Source: a virus
DNA: 30,034 nt
IMG/VR virus record: IMGVR_UViG_3300019758_000021
Coordinates: 1 to 30,034 of that record
Reading direction: 5' to 3' (one strand)
Shown: piece by piece, positions 6,783 to 14,456 of the stretch
How the letters are laid out: each line of letters begins with the position of its first letter
How positions within the stretch are numbered: the first letter of the stretch is position 1
Made by a program: the position numbers and the translations under genes
Notes under the pieces: generated by a model
The model's input: the letters and a program-made list of their open reading frames with translations, nothing else
Databases searched by the model: none
What the model was told of the DNA's origin: nothing

Positions 6783-8726
6783 CTAAAAATAGCTTCTTTC
6801 TTCATCCTCATATTCAATAACTGATCTAGCAATAGTTGAACCATCAAGTTGAAGTATTGCATCAAGTTTAATTGGCTGCATCTGTTTTTGGTTTACGCCA
6901 ATATCAGTAATCATTGACTTTAAAACATTTACAGGGGCAACAACTTCAGGATTAATTGCAGCGTCAGGGTTGTCTCCAACCATTGCTAAGGTTTCTCCAA
7001 AAGCGACGCCACCTTTTGCTAATTTAGGTATCTCGGGAATGTTGAATCCTGCGCCACCAAATCCAGGTACCCATTCAGGTATTTTAATGAGGTTTAACGC
7101 TTTGATAAACATGTTGATACCTTCGATTACTGCATTAAATGGTAGTTTAAAAAACTCAACTAAACCATTCCAAATACCTTGGAATATGCTTAACGCACCA
7201 GTCCATACGCTTTCCCAAACGTTAATAAATGTTCCTGTTAAGAAATCTATTAAACCGGTTACGCTGTCAACAATCCAATTCATAGAGTTTGAAAACCCTT
7301 GCGCTATTGCGTTACCAAGTCTATTCATATCTCTTGAAATCGTTTCCCAATTGCTAGCCAACAATACACCTATCGCAATAACTGCACCAATGGCTATAAT
7401 TGCAAGTCCGATAGGTCCTAAAAGAAATTGAAACGCTGCGCCCAATGCTGTTGTTGCAGCTGTAGCCGTTCCACTTGTAACTGCCCATATAGCAGCTTGA
7501 ACACTTGCTACAGCTTGTTGGATATGATAAGCAGTTACTAAAGCTACTATGGTTCCTAAAACAACTACCATAATTTGACCAACGGTGTCAAAGTCTAAAA
7601 TATGATTAACCATATCGAGCAACCCGTTAACTACCGGTTCTAAAATATCAAAAAACTTAATAGCTATATTTGTAAGTTTATTAAGGGTTTTGTTTAACTT
7701 GCTCTGAACAGTTTCGTCAACTTTTTGAAAAGCGTCGTCAACCACACCTGCAACGTCCCCCATAGCCTGTAAGTTATCGCTATAAGTCTTTGAATTTTCG
7801 CCACTTAATAATAACGCAGCATTGCCAGCTTCAACAGATCCAAACATATCTTTAAGAGAAATACCGTTTTTGTCAGCAGTTCTAGACATGTCGTTTAATA
7901 TCTGATCTACCGACACACCTTTTCTAGTTAAAACCTCAAATGATTCGCCAGCAAATTCGGTATTTTGATATGTTTCGGCTAAAGCTTTGCTTGCCTTTGT
8001 GCCTTCTTTTGAAATTTCCGATAACAATGATCGTAATTGAGTTGCAGCCTGAGAAGTCGGAACACCTTTTGCGGTAATACTTGCCATTGCTGCGCCAACT
8101 TGTTCAAAGCTAAATCCTAAGCTTGCAGCAATAGGGTTAATATTACCCATTACTTTTGAGAGTTCATCAAGTGTTGTTTTACCTTTGTTCTGAGTCTGAA
8201 TAAGTATGCCTTGAACTCTATCTGTTTCTTCTAGCTTCAATCCATATGCATTAAGAACGCTTGTTGTTGCATCGATTGCACTTGTAACGTCCGTAAATCC
8301 AGCCTTGGCAAGTTTTGCGCTTTTTTCCATAAACAACATTGCTTCAGCTGCATCTTCTGTTATAGGAACACCAGCGGACAACGCTTGATACAACCCATCA
8401 CTTAAAGATTTTGCCGTCACTCCCGTAGCGTCAGAAACATCAAGCATTTTTTCTTTTAAGTTGTCCATGTCAACTTCTGTGTCTCCAAACAGCGTTGAAG
8501 CATTTGCTAATGACTGTTCTAAATCACTACCAAATTTTATAGATGCTACACTCATGGCCACAAAGCCAGCAGCAGCTATTTTTGCTGATTTTTTAAATAT
8601 TTCGTTTGATTTCTTACCAAACTTCTCTAAATCCTTTTCGGATTTTTCAAGAGCATCATCCAACGGTTTTTGATCGCCGTCAATATCAATAATAACGCTG
8701 CCGTCAGCGGGTCCCATTGTTGGCAT
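6783..8726 (-). CDS. tail tape measure protein
   Basis: A 647-residue protein of the TP901-type tape measure family. It sets tail length and is ejected ahead of the DNA. The N-terminus has an amphipathic helix region (DDALEKSEKDLEKFGKKSNE), followed by the conserved core at about 60-330 (FGSDLEQSLANASTLFGD, SDATGVTAKSLSDGLYQALS, GVPTSQAATQLRSLLSEISK). Long hydrophobic helices lie at about 385-465 and Trp-rich repeats at about 475-550. Its length suggests a short siphovirus tail, roughly 100 nm by the usual rule of about 1.5 angstrom per residue. It comes after the two chaperone genes. SD GAGGTG. Confidence 0.93.
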   Translation of the reverse strand: MPTMGPADGSVIIDIDGDQKPLDDALEKSEKDLEKFGKKSNEIFKKSAKIAAAGFVAMSVASIKFGSDLEQSLANASTLFGDTEVDMDNLKEKMLDVSDATGVTAKSLSDGLYQALSAGVPITEDAAEAMLFMEKSAKLAKAGFTDVTSAIDATTSVLNAYGLKLEETDRVQGILIQTQNKGKTTLDELSKVMGNINPIAASLGFSFEQVGAAMASITAKGVPTSQAATQLRSLLSEISKEGTKASKALAETYQNTEFAGESFEVLTRKGVSVDQILNDMSRTADKNGISLKDMFGSVEAGNAALLLSGENSKTYSDNLQAMGDVAGVVDDAFQKVDETVQSKLNKTLNKLTNIAIKFFDILEPVVNGLLDMVNHILDFDTVGQIMVVVLGTIVALVTAYHIQQAVASVQAAIWAVTSGTATAATTALGAAFQFLLGPIGLAIIAIGAVIAIGVLLASNWETISRDMNRLGNAIAQGFSNSMNWIVDSVTGLIDFLTGTFINVWESVWTGALSIFQGIWNGLVEFFKLPFNAVIEGINMFIKALNLIKIPEWVPGFGGAGFNIPEIPKLAKGGVAFGETLAMVGDNPDAAINPEVVAPVNVLKSMITDIGVNQKQMQPIKLDAILQLDGSTIARSVIEYEDEERSYF

Positions 8727-8730
8727 TTAA

Positions 8731-9318
8731 TCACCTCGTTTCTGAGAAAGCTATTAATGAGTTCGCTAATTTTCTTAGTTCATCCTGTTCGTTTTGTTCT
8801 TCATCCTCTATTTCTAATCGATATATTAATTTTAACTTTTGCAAATTAACTATTTCTCCTTGGTTGTGCTTATTTGGTACAGGCAAAGGTTTTGTTCTGA
8901 TATCAATTATTTTTTTGATTATCGTTTTTTCTGACAACCCGCCAAACAAAGCTATAAATTTTTCAAAATGCAACTTGTCTTGAAATTCTATAAGATCAAT
9001 GCCGTAGTCTTTATAAAAGCTAGAAAAAATATAATTAGCATCTTGAACAAAGCAAAATGACGGTTTTTTATCGCTTGATGATTTCTTTTGCTGTATCTCT
9101 TTAAAAATAGCGTCTATAACCCTCGATTTCGTCTCCAAATCAACGTTTTTATAGTTCTTGACCAATATGTCATATGCAATATTAATCTTTTCTAAATCAT
9201 CAAAATCATCATCTTTAAATAATTCGTAAACCGACAATATTTTGTTGAAGGAAAAATCAACGCTGAAAGTTTTGCTGTTATATTCGATTGAATCAATCAT
9301 TTTTTCATGAAGAAGCAT
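8731..9318 (-). CDS. Gp15-family tail assembly protein
   Basis: 195 residues starting MLLHEKMIDSIEYNSKTF. Hallmarks of the phage Gp15 family are a first strand region with FSVDFSFNKILSVYELFKDD, then ANYIFSSFYKDYGIDL, LHFEKFIALFGGLSE and IIDIRTKPLP. It sits immediately before the tape measure, where it works with the preceding chaperone in tail assembly. I chose the ATG at 9318, whose frame opens right after the upstream stop (TAATATG), rather than longer in-frame starts that overlap the preceding gene by 80 nt and add unrelated lysine-rich sequence. The local SD is weak, so translation may depend on re-initiation after the upstream gene. Confidence 0.82.
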   Translation of the reverse strand: MLLHEKMIDSIEYNSKTFSVDFSFNKILSVYELFKDDDFDDLEKINIAYDILVKNYKNVDLETKSRVIDAIFKEIQQKKSSSDKKPSFCFVQDANYIFSSFYKDYGIDLIEFQDKLHFEKFIALFGGLSEKTIIKKIIDIRTKPLPVPNKHNQGEIVNLQKLKLIYRLEIEDEEQNEQDELRKLANSLIAFSETR

Positions 9319-9319
9319 A

Positions 9320-9709
9320 TTATTTACCCATGTACTTTTTAGCTTTTTTAAGTTTATTCTTTGTAAACTTTTCGATTTCTGGTTGAATTTCATCTTCAAC
9401 AAAATCCATTAAAAATTCTGCAAAATCAATTTTTTCATCCTGAGTAAAGTCGTTTGCTACTTCTGCTGCTTTTTCTTCTCCTAGAATAAGTATTAGGATC
9501 TCAATACATTGTTCGCCCATTTCTTGATACAACTTTTGCGGATCGTCCTTTAATGATTTCAGTTTGCTCGTTAATCTAATTAGTTGATTATGAGACTGGA
9601 TAAATCTTGATGATACGTTAGAAGGTTTCCACGAATATTCAACAATAGTACCGTCTGATAATTCGATAGAATTTTTAATAGTCTTGTTCTTTTTTACCTT
9701 GTAAGCCAT
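9320..9709 (-). CDS. tail assembly chaperone
   Basis: A 129-residue acidic protein: a beta N-terminus (IELSDGTIVEYSWKPSNVS), a helical middle (LIRLTSKLKSLKDDPQKLYQ, CIEILILILGEEKAAEVA) and a Lys-rich tail. Size, helical content and position between tail tube and tape measure match chaperones of the lambda gpG type, which keep the tape measure soluble. The Gp15 gene begins within 2 nt of its stop. I see no good slippery heptamer at the junction, so a separate downstream start is more likely than a fused product. SD GAGGT. Confidence 0.75.
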   Translation of the reverse strand: MAYKVKKNKTIKNSIELSDGTIVEYSWKPSNVSSRFIQSHNQLIRLTSKLKSLKDDPQKLYQEMGEQCIEILILILGEEKAAEVANDFTQDEKIDFAEFLMDFVEDEIQPEIEKFTKNKLKKAKKYMGK

Positions 9710-9724
9710 TTAATTACCTCTTTC

Positions 9725-9759
9725 TAAAAAAATATAAGGGTGGTAAAAGCCACCCTTAT
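9725..9759 (-). terminator. hairpin with T-run after the major tail protein gene
   Basis: A 10-bp stem (9734-9743 / 9750-9759, core AAGGGTGG/CCACCCTT) with a 6-nt loop is followed on the minus strand by a T-run (9732-9725). It lies between tail tube and chaperone genes. It likely stops part of the transcripts, giving more tube than chaperone mRNA, or protects the 3' end. Confidence 0.75.
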
Positions 9760-9766
9760 TCAATTA

Positions 9767-10483
9767 CTATGCGCTTGTAACTACTGCAATACCAAACTTT
9801 TTAGCTAACCCAGTAGCAGTTGTTTCAGCAATTAAAATTTGCTGTCCTGTAGTTGCTGTGATTTCATCAGTTCCATTCCATGTAGTCAATGCTGATAAAT
9901 CTTGATCGATTACAGGTTGTGATACATTAGCAGCGACTTGATACTTGTAAATATTTCCGCCTTCGATGGTTGGATTCACTTTAATTTCTGTGTCACCACT
10001 TAAAGAACCCGGCGTTGATGTAACAGCTAAATACTCGATTGTATCGCCGTTTGTGATTGTTGGTCGATCGTTGTAATGTAAAACTACACTAAAGTTAGAA
10101 ACATCTGTAGAAGCTCCGTCAACGTCCATGATAGTAGCGATAGTAACAGGAACAACAATGGTTGTAACATTACCGTTGTCTTGTGGTACAAGCATTCTCA
10201 TGTTTGTTTTTCTATCTTCTCCAACTGAATACTTCTTTGAGAGAATGTAGTTTTGCGCCTGATCTTCTAAATCTCTTTTCAATGTCAATGTTGTAACTGG
10301 TGCTTGTCCTGTTACTTCTGATTCAGAGTAACCGCTTTTGTCGAAAAATTGAAATTGTTGAACAACTTCATTGAGAGCTTCAGAAACATTTTCCAACCCT
10401 TTAACCACTAACCATGTAGGTGTTAAGTTAGGTGTCGAATCAATTTCTAAAGTGATTTGATGTTGAATACGTTTTTTTCCCAT
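9767..10483 (-). CDS. major tail (tube) protein
   Basis: A 238-residue beta-rich protein starting MGKKRIQHQITLEIDSTPNL. It has the region ALNEVVQQFQFFDKSGYSES and the strand TGQAPVTTLTLKRDLEDQAQ, the pattern of siphovirus tube subunits in Gram-positive phages. The C-terminal 60 residues (DQDLSALTTWNGTDEITA...) may be a small decorating domain. It stacks as hexameric rings around the tape measure. It follows the tail terminator gene and precedes a strong hairpin, consistent with high expression. SD AGGAGG. Confidence 0.87.
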   Translation of the reverse strand: MGKKRIQHQITLEIDSTPNLTPTWLVVKGLENVSEALNEVVQQFQFFDKSGYSESEVTGQAPVTTLTLKRDLEDQAQNYILSKKYSVGEDRKTNMRMLVPQDNGNVTTIVVPVTIATIMDVDGASTDVSNFSVVLHYNDRPTITNGDTIEYLAVTSTPGSLSGDTEIKVNPTIEGGNIYKYQVAANVSQPVIDQDLSALTTWNGTDEITATTGQQILIAETTATGLAKKFGIAVVTSA

Positions 10484-10494
10484 TCAATTACCTC

Positions 10495-10884
10495 CTAGTA
10501 ATTTAGCAAGCATATTAGCGAGCAACTATAAATTTTCATTCCGTCACTTTGTTGCGTTACAGGAGACGGAGTATTTCCTGTTGTTGCAGTTATCCACTGT
10601 ATACCCGATTCTTCAGGTGGTTGTGGGTAATCTGTCATTTTAGTAAATTCCCTAATGATTTTTTCAAGATCCAATGAAGCATCTGCGTCATATTTCCTTT
10701 TAGATAAGAAAAGCACGCCAATAGGTGTTATTTCCTCTCTATCGAAAAATTCAGAACTCGGAGAGCTTGGCATTGGTCGCATGCTTACGCTTTCTACATT
10801 GTCTTTAAGGGGCGAAAAATTAACGTTAGGTAATTCAGGATTATTGTTTATTAATTCCTGAAGAAACTTATAAAAATCATTCAT
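10495..10884 (-). CDS. tail terminator / minor capsid 3-like protein
   Basis: A 129-residue protein beginning MNDFYKFLQELINNNPELP. It has RPMPSSPSSEFFDREEITPI and an ending MKIYSCSLICLLNY typical of the A118-type third minor capsid protein, thought to cap the tail tube at the head side. It overlaps the preceding gene by 4 nt (ATGA). It is the last gene of the connector group, just before the tail tube gene, as expected for a terminator. The role is inferred from order and general resemblance. Confidence 0.7.
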   Translation of the reverse strand: MNDFYKFLQELINNNPELPNVNFSPLKDNVESVSMRPMPSSPSSEFFDREEITPIGVLFLSKRKYDADASLDLEKIIREFTKMTDYPQPPEESGIQWITATTGNTPSPVTQQSDGMKIYSCSLICLLNY

Positions 10885-11228
10885 CGTTTAAACCCCTTTC
10901 TAATTAATTTATCAAACATAGTTACCCATGTCTTAATTTTAACACTTTTTGCGTATAAAAACCACATCGGCCTAGCATTAGGGTTTACATCCTTGCTGGT
11001 TGTTTCTAAATAATATTGCTTTTTAGCGTAAGGAGTAGACCATATAAGTCTACCATTCTTAAAATCTGAGTTAAGCAAACTAGAAGCAATAAGTAAACCC
11101 GAATCATGTTTAGCGTAATAATTTGAGTCTTTTAATATTTGTTGACTCAGGATTGATATTGCTTCAGCGTTTGACTTTTTCATTTTCTGCTTTAATCTTC
11201 CTGTGTCAAAATTAACTTTAAAACCCAT
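10881..11228 (-). CDS. minor capsid 2-like protein (tail completion)
   Basis: A 115-residue basic protein starting MGFKVNFDTGRLKQKMKKSN. The segments HDSGLLIASSLLNSDF, LIWSTPYAKKQYYLETTSKD and ARPMWFLYAKS fit the family of small minor capsid/HK97 gp10-like proteins that complete the head-tail joint. The N-terminal helix is lysine-rich. The start ATG overlaps the stop of the previous gene by one base (TAATG). It lies third in a four-gene connector cluster whose order is standard for A118-like phages. Confidence 0.77.
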   Translation of the reverse strand: MGFKVNFDTGRLKQKMKKSNAEAISILSQQILKDSNYYAKHDSGLLIASSLLNSDFKNGRLIWSTPYAKKQYYLETTSKDVNPNARPMWFLYAKSVKIKTWVTMFDKLIRKGFKR

Positions 11229-11557
11229 TACACTAAACCTATCTCGTAATGATGCAACCTTTTACCATCATACAAAGATGATATCTCAACAATAGTATGT
11301 TCTTTTCCGTTAAAAACGATAATTTGATCTTTTTCAAATGTTTGATCTTTAGGCAAACTATTTTTAATATCAAAGAACATAATCGATGTGAGCTCTTGTT
11401 CATTGTTGTTTGCGGACTTAACAACCTTGTCGCTAGGGTCAATTCTTACCCTTTTTAAAAAAGTCTCGAGTATGGAGGGCGTTTCGAAATCATTGGTTTT
11501 TGTCTCTACTTTTAGAGTTGCATCATGAATCAATAGATTTTTACGGATTCCTTTCAT
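11228..11557 (-). CDS. minor capsid 1-like head-closure protein (stopper)
   Basis: A 109-residue protein with a beta-barrel pattern: KNLLIHDATLKVET, TFLKRVRIDPSDKV, LTSIMFFDIKNSLP, DQIIVFNGKEHTIVEISSLY and LHHYEIGL. This is the layout of the Minor_capsid_1 family, small head-tail stoppers that seal the portal after packaging. It overlaps the upstream connector gene by 17 nt, with GGAGGTG as SD. An alternative frame at 11239-11442 is a shadow of this gene. Confidence 0.78.
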   Translation of the reverse strand: MKGIRKNLLIHDATLKVETKTNDFETPSILETFLKRVRIDPSDKVVKSANNNEQELTSIMFFDIKNSLPKDQTFEKDQIIVFNGKEHTIVEISSLYDGKRLHHYEIGLV

Positions 11558-11987
11558 TTAGCACCTCCAAGCTATAACAACCTATAGATGAATTCAACAG
11601 TCCTGTATGAAGCAACTTTATGTTGATTAACGGGCTGATCGGTACTCCATCCACAGAAAGCATTTTTGAGCCTTTAAAGTTACCTTGCCCGCTTATTGTT
11701 TCCGAGTATTTACCAATAGATACGGAACCAGCATTTAAATCGCTTTGTCCATACAGTGCATCGATACCGCCATTTTCAAACAAGGTCTTAACTTGATATA
11801 TTGTTGATTCTTTTATTTTTGTTTGCAACGTTTCTGTAAATTCGGAGATACCAAACCCGTCGATTTTTCCGTAAGTACAACGATTAACAATGTTACTGGA
11901 AATGTCCGACAATACATCGAAATCGCTTTGTGCAATATCATCACCAGGAAATAAAGTTTGGTATTCTACTAATGTAATATAAGACAT
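11541..11987 (-). CDS. head-tail connector/adaptor protein
   Basis: A 148-residue mainly helical protein: LVEYQTLFPGDDIAQSDFDV, ISSNIVNRCTYGKIDG and TKIKESTIYQVKTLFENGG, then a loop-rich part GKYSETISGQGN. Helical adaptors of the HK97 gp6/SPP1 gp15 type bind beneath the portal and start with a similar helix pair. It is the first gene of the connector cluster, followed by stopper, completion protein and terminator. SD GAGGTG. The assignment relies on helical pattern and gene order. Confidence 0.72.
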   Translation of the reverse strand: MSYITLVEYQTLFPGDDIAQSDFDVLSDISSNIVNRCTYGKIDGFGISEFTETLQTKIKESTIYQVKTLFENGGIDALYGQSDLNAGSVSIGKYSETISGQGNFKGSKMLSVDGVPISPLINIKLLHTGLLNSSIGCYSLEVLNERNP

Positions 11988-11997
11988 AGATCACCTC

Positions 11998-12345
11998 TTA
12001 ACTTTCAGGGAAAATAAATTCTCTTTCAACAGATATTCCAACAAATGTGTTGTCTGTAGGACCTCGACTAGATGAAACGATATTTATTTCTTCGCCAACT
12101 TCCAAAATTAAGTGAGTTCTTCCAGACGGGGATAATTGAGCGTTTACAGAATGATATAGCGCTAACAATACTTTTCCTGTAGACGTTGTAATTCTTGTTA
12201 TGCCGTTGTTTCCGTCTCCTGATATTAACATTCCTTTTACAATTAATCTTTCATTCGCTGCTGGTTGTATAAATCCATTTAGTGTATTGTCTCCAACAAA
12301 TTCAACAGATTTTCCATCCTCATTACTTAACACAATTTGACCCAT
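11998..12345 (-). CDS. predicted beta-rich head protein, possible decoration
   Basis: A 115-residue protein with regular beta strands (QIVLSNEDGKSVEFVGD, ERLIVKGMLISGDG, GITRITTSTGKVLLALYHSV, HLILEVGEEINIVSSS, NTFVGISVEREFIF). The strand and turn spacing suggests a jelly roll or beta barrel. Its place between capsid and connector genes suggests a capsid decoration or head fibre protein. I do not recognise the family. SD AGAGG. Confidence 0.55.
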   Translation of the reverse strand: MGQIVLSNEDGKSVEFVGDNTLNGFIQPAANERLIVKGMLISGDGNNGITRITTSTGKVLLALYHSVNAQLSPSGRTHLILEVGEEINIVSSSRGPTDNTFVGISVEREFIFPES

Positions 12346-12359
12346 ATTAACCTCTTTTC

Positions 12360-12629
12360 TTATAAAATCTTAGCAATAGTAGCTTCAATAACTTCATCGT
12401 CAAAAAGTTTTTCTAACTCTGATTTGATTTCTTTTGCCGTCATTTCTGCAAAATCAAAATCTAAAGCTTCTGCAAGAATCCTAATTTCGTTTGCTTTTAA
12501 CTCGTAAAGTTTTTTAGGTTCCGACTTAGTTTTTTGTTCTTCAATAACTTCATACCCTTGTGATTTGAATTTTCTATTGTAATCAGCTTCGGAACAAACT
12601 CTATTTATTCCCATTCTTTGAATTAACAT
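12360..12629 (-). CDS. small head-region protein with a C-terminal HeH/LEM-like helix pair
   Basis: 89 residues from the ATG at 12629, which follows GGAGG at 6-7 nt; a longer frame opening upstream runs back through a terminator hairpin and is rejected. The N-terminus (GINRVCSEADYNRKFKSQGY) is the short motif often seen in the gene after the capsid gene in Gram-positive phages. The middle is charged. The C-terminus (ANEIRILAEALDFDFAEMTA...) looks like a helix-extended-helix/LEM-like domain. It may act in head completion. Function unknown. Confidence 0.62.
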   Translation of the reverse strand: MLIQRMGINRVCSEADYNRKFKSQGYEVIEEQKTKSEPKKLYELKANEIRILAEALDFDFAEMTAKEIKSELEKLFDDEVIEATIAKIL

Positions 12630-12640
12630 AAAACCTCCAA

Positions 12641-12674
12641 TAATAAATAAAAGAGCGAATAATAATACTCGCTC
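12641..12674 (-). terminator. hairpin terminator after the major capsid gene
   Basis: On the minus strand a perfect 6-bp stem GAGCGA/TCGCTC (12674-12669 / 12658-12653) with a 10-nt loop is followed by TTTTATTTATT. It starts 13 nt after the capsid stop. It is a moderate terminator that would leave capsid mRNA in excess over downstream connector mRNA. Confidence 0.65.
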
Positions 12675-12686
12675 TTTAGTTTTCAA

Positions 12687-13595
12687 TTATGCTTTTGTGT
12701 GAGTGTAAATACCATCGACTTTGTTTTCAAGAACCCAAAGATCATGATATAAACGCATTTGAAACTTGTAAGCATCTGCGTTTTCGGTAACAGGAGTTCC
12801 GCCTTCTCCATCAGGCGTAAATACTCTAACCTTTGAAAGTTTAACAGCTGGAACTACAGCTGACGGATGAACAATCATAAAGTTTAGGTCTTTTCCTGTA
12901 ACGGCAGTTTTAATATAACCGCCGTTTTCTTGACCGCCTGTTGTTCCGTCATAAAGCGTAATCTCGGAGTAAAAACGAGTTCTTGGAACCTTTACAACTT
13001 TCATGTTGTTGTAAAACTCAAACTTAGTATTAATGTCATTACCTGGCATTAATTGTCTGCTAAAGTTATCAGATTGTTGAATCAATCCATAAACCTCATT
13101 TGAAACATAAAGGATTCTTCCTTCTTCAGGAACGTTTGCATCATCCATAACGGTTTCTGCATCAATAATAGCCTTATCAACAGTCGAGGATGTTAAGTCT
13201 GCTGCAACTGTATTAGCTCCACCAGCTGCCATCTTTGCAAATCGGTAAGCGTCCGTTTCAGGAACAACCTTAGTTCTCATAAAATCGCCACCTAATGCAC
13301 CAAATGCTACACCAGCAGTTTCTAAATTGTCAGCATTGTCAACTTGAATAGATCGACCTCGGTCTTGTGTAAATGTGTGGGTTTCCCATACCAAGGAAGA
13401 AGTACCAGCCACAAAGCCTGTTGCTCTGTCATAGTCAGCTAACGCTTGTGAATCAATCTTAGGGATTTTTACTTCGTTCGCGCTCTGTGCTTCTAAAACT
13501 AAACTCATGTTCATGTTTAAATCAGTGGTTTTTAAACCTTGTTTCCAAACTTCATCCAGCAAAGGAATATACTTAGTAATTAATTCAATAGCCAT
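12687..13595 (-). CDS. major capsid protein
   Basis: A 302-residue protein, placed directly after the scaffold gene. It opens MAIELITKYIPLLDEVWKQG and then has TDLNMNMSLVLEAQSANEVK, followed by the basic loop FTQDRGRSIQVDNADNLETA, corresponding to the E-loop and spine region of HK97-fold capsids. Later parts include GRILYVSNEVYGLIQQSDNF and LNFMIVHPSAVVPAVKLSKV (P-domain and C-terminal strands). The subunit builds the icosahedral shell on the scaffold. The gene is followed by a hairpin terminator, consistent with high expression. SD AAAGG. Confidence 0.9.
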   Translation of the reverse strand: MAIELITKYIPLLDEVWKQGLKTTDLNMNMSLVLEAQSANEVKIPKIDSQALADYDRATGFVAGTSSLVWETHTFTQDRGRSIQVDNADNLETAGVAFGALGGDFMRTKVVPETDAYRFAKMAAGGANTVAADLTSSTVDKAIIDAETVMDDANVPEEGRILYVSNEVYGLIQQSDNFSRQLMPGNDINTKFEFYNNMKVVKVPRTRFYSEITLYDGTTGGQENGGYIKTAVTGKDLNFMIVHPSAVVPAVKLSKVRVFTPDGEGGTPVTENADAYKFQMRLYHDLWVLENKVDGIYTHTKA

Positions 13596-13606
13596 ATTTT
13601 GCCTTT

Positions 13607-14239
13607 CTACTTACTAACCGGTGGCAATCCAACTGTCGCTCTATCTTTGTTGATTTGTTCTAAATCAACTTGCGAAGCCGAGTTTTTTCTATTGCCTGTA
13701 GTAAGATTTTTGTTGTTTCCGACATTGTCGGTGTTGTCAATAAACCATTTAGCATTCTTTTCATCAGCTTTAAAATCATTGAATGCTTCTTCAAACGTCT
13801 TATTTTCATCAACTGATTTGGACAGTTTTTCGGTCAACACGTCCGCCACATCAGGGTCCATGTTGTTTTTAATTGCAAAATTGACGTTTTTAATCAAAGA
13901 GTTTTTAGCTTTTAGCTCGGCATTTTCTTTTTCTAAAGCACTTAACGTTTCAAGTTTCTCGTCTTGCTTTTGCTTATCTGTTTTTGATGACTCGTAAGCT
14001 TCTGACATTGCCTTAAATTCATCAGAATTCTTGTAATCTTTCAAAGCTTTATCAGCTGCTTTACTTTTCCCACCACCAATTAACTTGTCGAGTTCAGCCT
14101 GAGTCATCGTTACTTCTTTTTGAGAAGGATCATCTTTCGAAGGGTCGTTCTTTGGATCTGCTGTTTCAACAGGGTCCGATGGGTCTTTCTCAGAAAATAA
14201 CTGTAAGTTAGGTGTTACTTTAAACATGTGCTTTTTCAT
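13607..14239 (-). CDS. capsid scaffolding protein
   Basis: A 210-residue, very hydrophilic protein. It begins MKKHMFKVTPNLQLFSEKDP, with the short LQLF segment typical of Gram-positive phage scaffolds (DUF4355-like). An acidic Pro/Asp-rich stretch follows (about 17-40), then a long coiled coil (about 45-125) and a C-terminal segment (LTTGNRKNSASQVDLEQINK) likely to contact the capsid protein. It guides shell assembly and is then lost. It begins at ATG 14239 with GAGG upstream, although the methionine at codon 5 is also possible. Its leader contains the tandem 16-bp repeat. Confidence 0.82.
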   Translation of the reverse strand: MKKHMFKVTPNLQLFSEKDPSDPVETADPKNDPSKDDPSQKEVTMTQAELDKLIGGGKSKAADKALKDYKNSDEFKAMSEAYESSKTDKQKQDEKLETLSALEKENAELKAKNSLIKNVNFAIKNNMDPDVADVLTEKLSKSVDENKTFEEAFNDFKADEKNAKWFIDNTDNVGNNKNLTTGNRKNSASQVDLEQINKDRATVGLPPVSK

Positions 14240-14266
14240 AAAAAATCCTCGCTTTCTACATTCCGT

Positions 14267-14306
14267 TTATAGTCCGTATGACGTTACCAGTTATAGTCCG
14301 TATGAC
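14267..14306. repeat. tandem 16-bp direct repeat upstream of the scaffold gene
   Basis: TTATAGTCCGTATGAC occurs exactly at 14267-14282 and again at 14291-14306, a 24-bp period. On the minus strand each copy ends in GACTATAA, so each contains a -10-like hexamer, and each holds a short inverted GTC...GAC. They may be binding sites for a phage late regulator or duplicated promoter cores. Confidence 0.85.
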
Positions 14307-14318
14307 TTGTTATGTATA
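14290..14318 (-). promoter_or_regulatory. candidate promoter for scaffold and capsid genes
   Basis: On the minus strand TATACA (14318-14313), 17 bp, TATAAC (14295-14290). The -35 matches consensus at four of six bases. One copy of the 16-bp repeat forms the -10 region and the other lies around the start site. It lies after the small RNA terminator, so a separate start for the capsid operon makes sense. Confidence 0.45.
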
Positions 14319-14330
14319 TTTTACACAAAA

Positions 14331-14362
14331 AAGAAAAAAACCACAAGTTTTCATTGTGGTTT
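14331..14362 (-). terminator. rho-independent terminator before the scaffold gene
   Basis: A 9-bp perfect stem AAACCACAA (14338-14346) / TTGTGGTTT (14354-14362), loop of 7 nt, followed on the minus strand by a tract of about 10 nt that is nearly all T (14340-14331). It is strong and separates the packaging operon from the scaffold/capsid operon. Confidence 0.85.
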
Positions 14363-14450
14363 CAAGAAAGAAGTATAGGGGGCATCAAAAGTTTTAGGAG
14401 TAAGTACCATGAAAATTTTATCAGTAGCAAGATAAAGAATCAATAACTTT
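14331..14450 (-). ncRNA. candidate phage small RNA of about 120 nt
   Basis: This gene-free stretch has its own strong promoter (14485-14457) and a strong terminator (14362-14331). The predicted RNA is mostly A/U but holds two C-rich single-stranded segments, UUACUCCUAAAA and GCCCCCUAU. The first is complementary to SD sequences of the form UAGGAG. That layout resembles SD-binding small RNAs of Bacillota. An alternative reading is a 19-codon peptide frame (start 14412) that has no SD. Existence as an RNA is inferred from promoter and terminator only. Confidence 0.45.
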
Positions 14451-14456
14451 GTTGTT

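Noticed and set aside
9320-9402. Programmed frameshift joining tail chaperone and Gp15 protein
   Set aside because: The reading frames overlap, but I see no heptamer in phase and a +1 shift would be required. An ATG directly after the stop explains the second gene.
12629-12686. Longer start for the small head protein with an apparent membrane segment
   Set aside because: The extra 19 codons come from translating the terminator hairpin after the capsid gene; GGAGG points to the ATG at 12629.
14395-14445. Plus-strand mini-gene with AGGAG and ATG (8 codons, MKILSVAR)
   Set aside because: Eight codons, and no other gene on the plus strand. The AGGAG is simply the complement of the proposed SD-binding segment of the small RNA.
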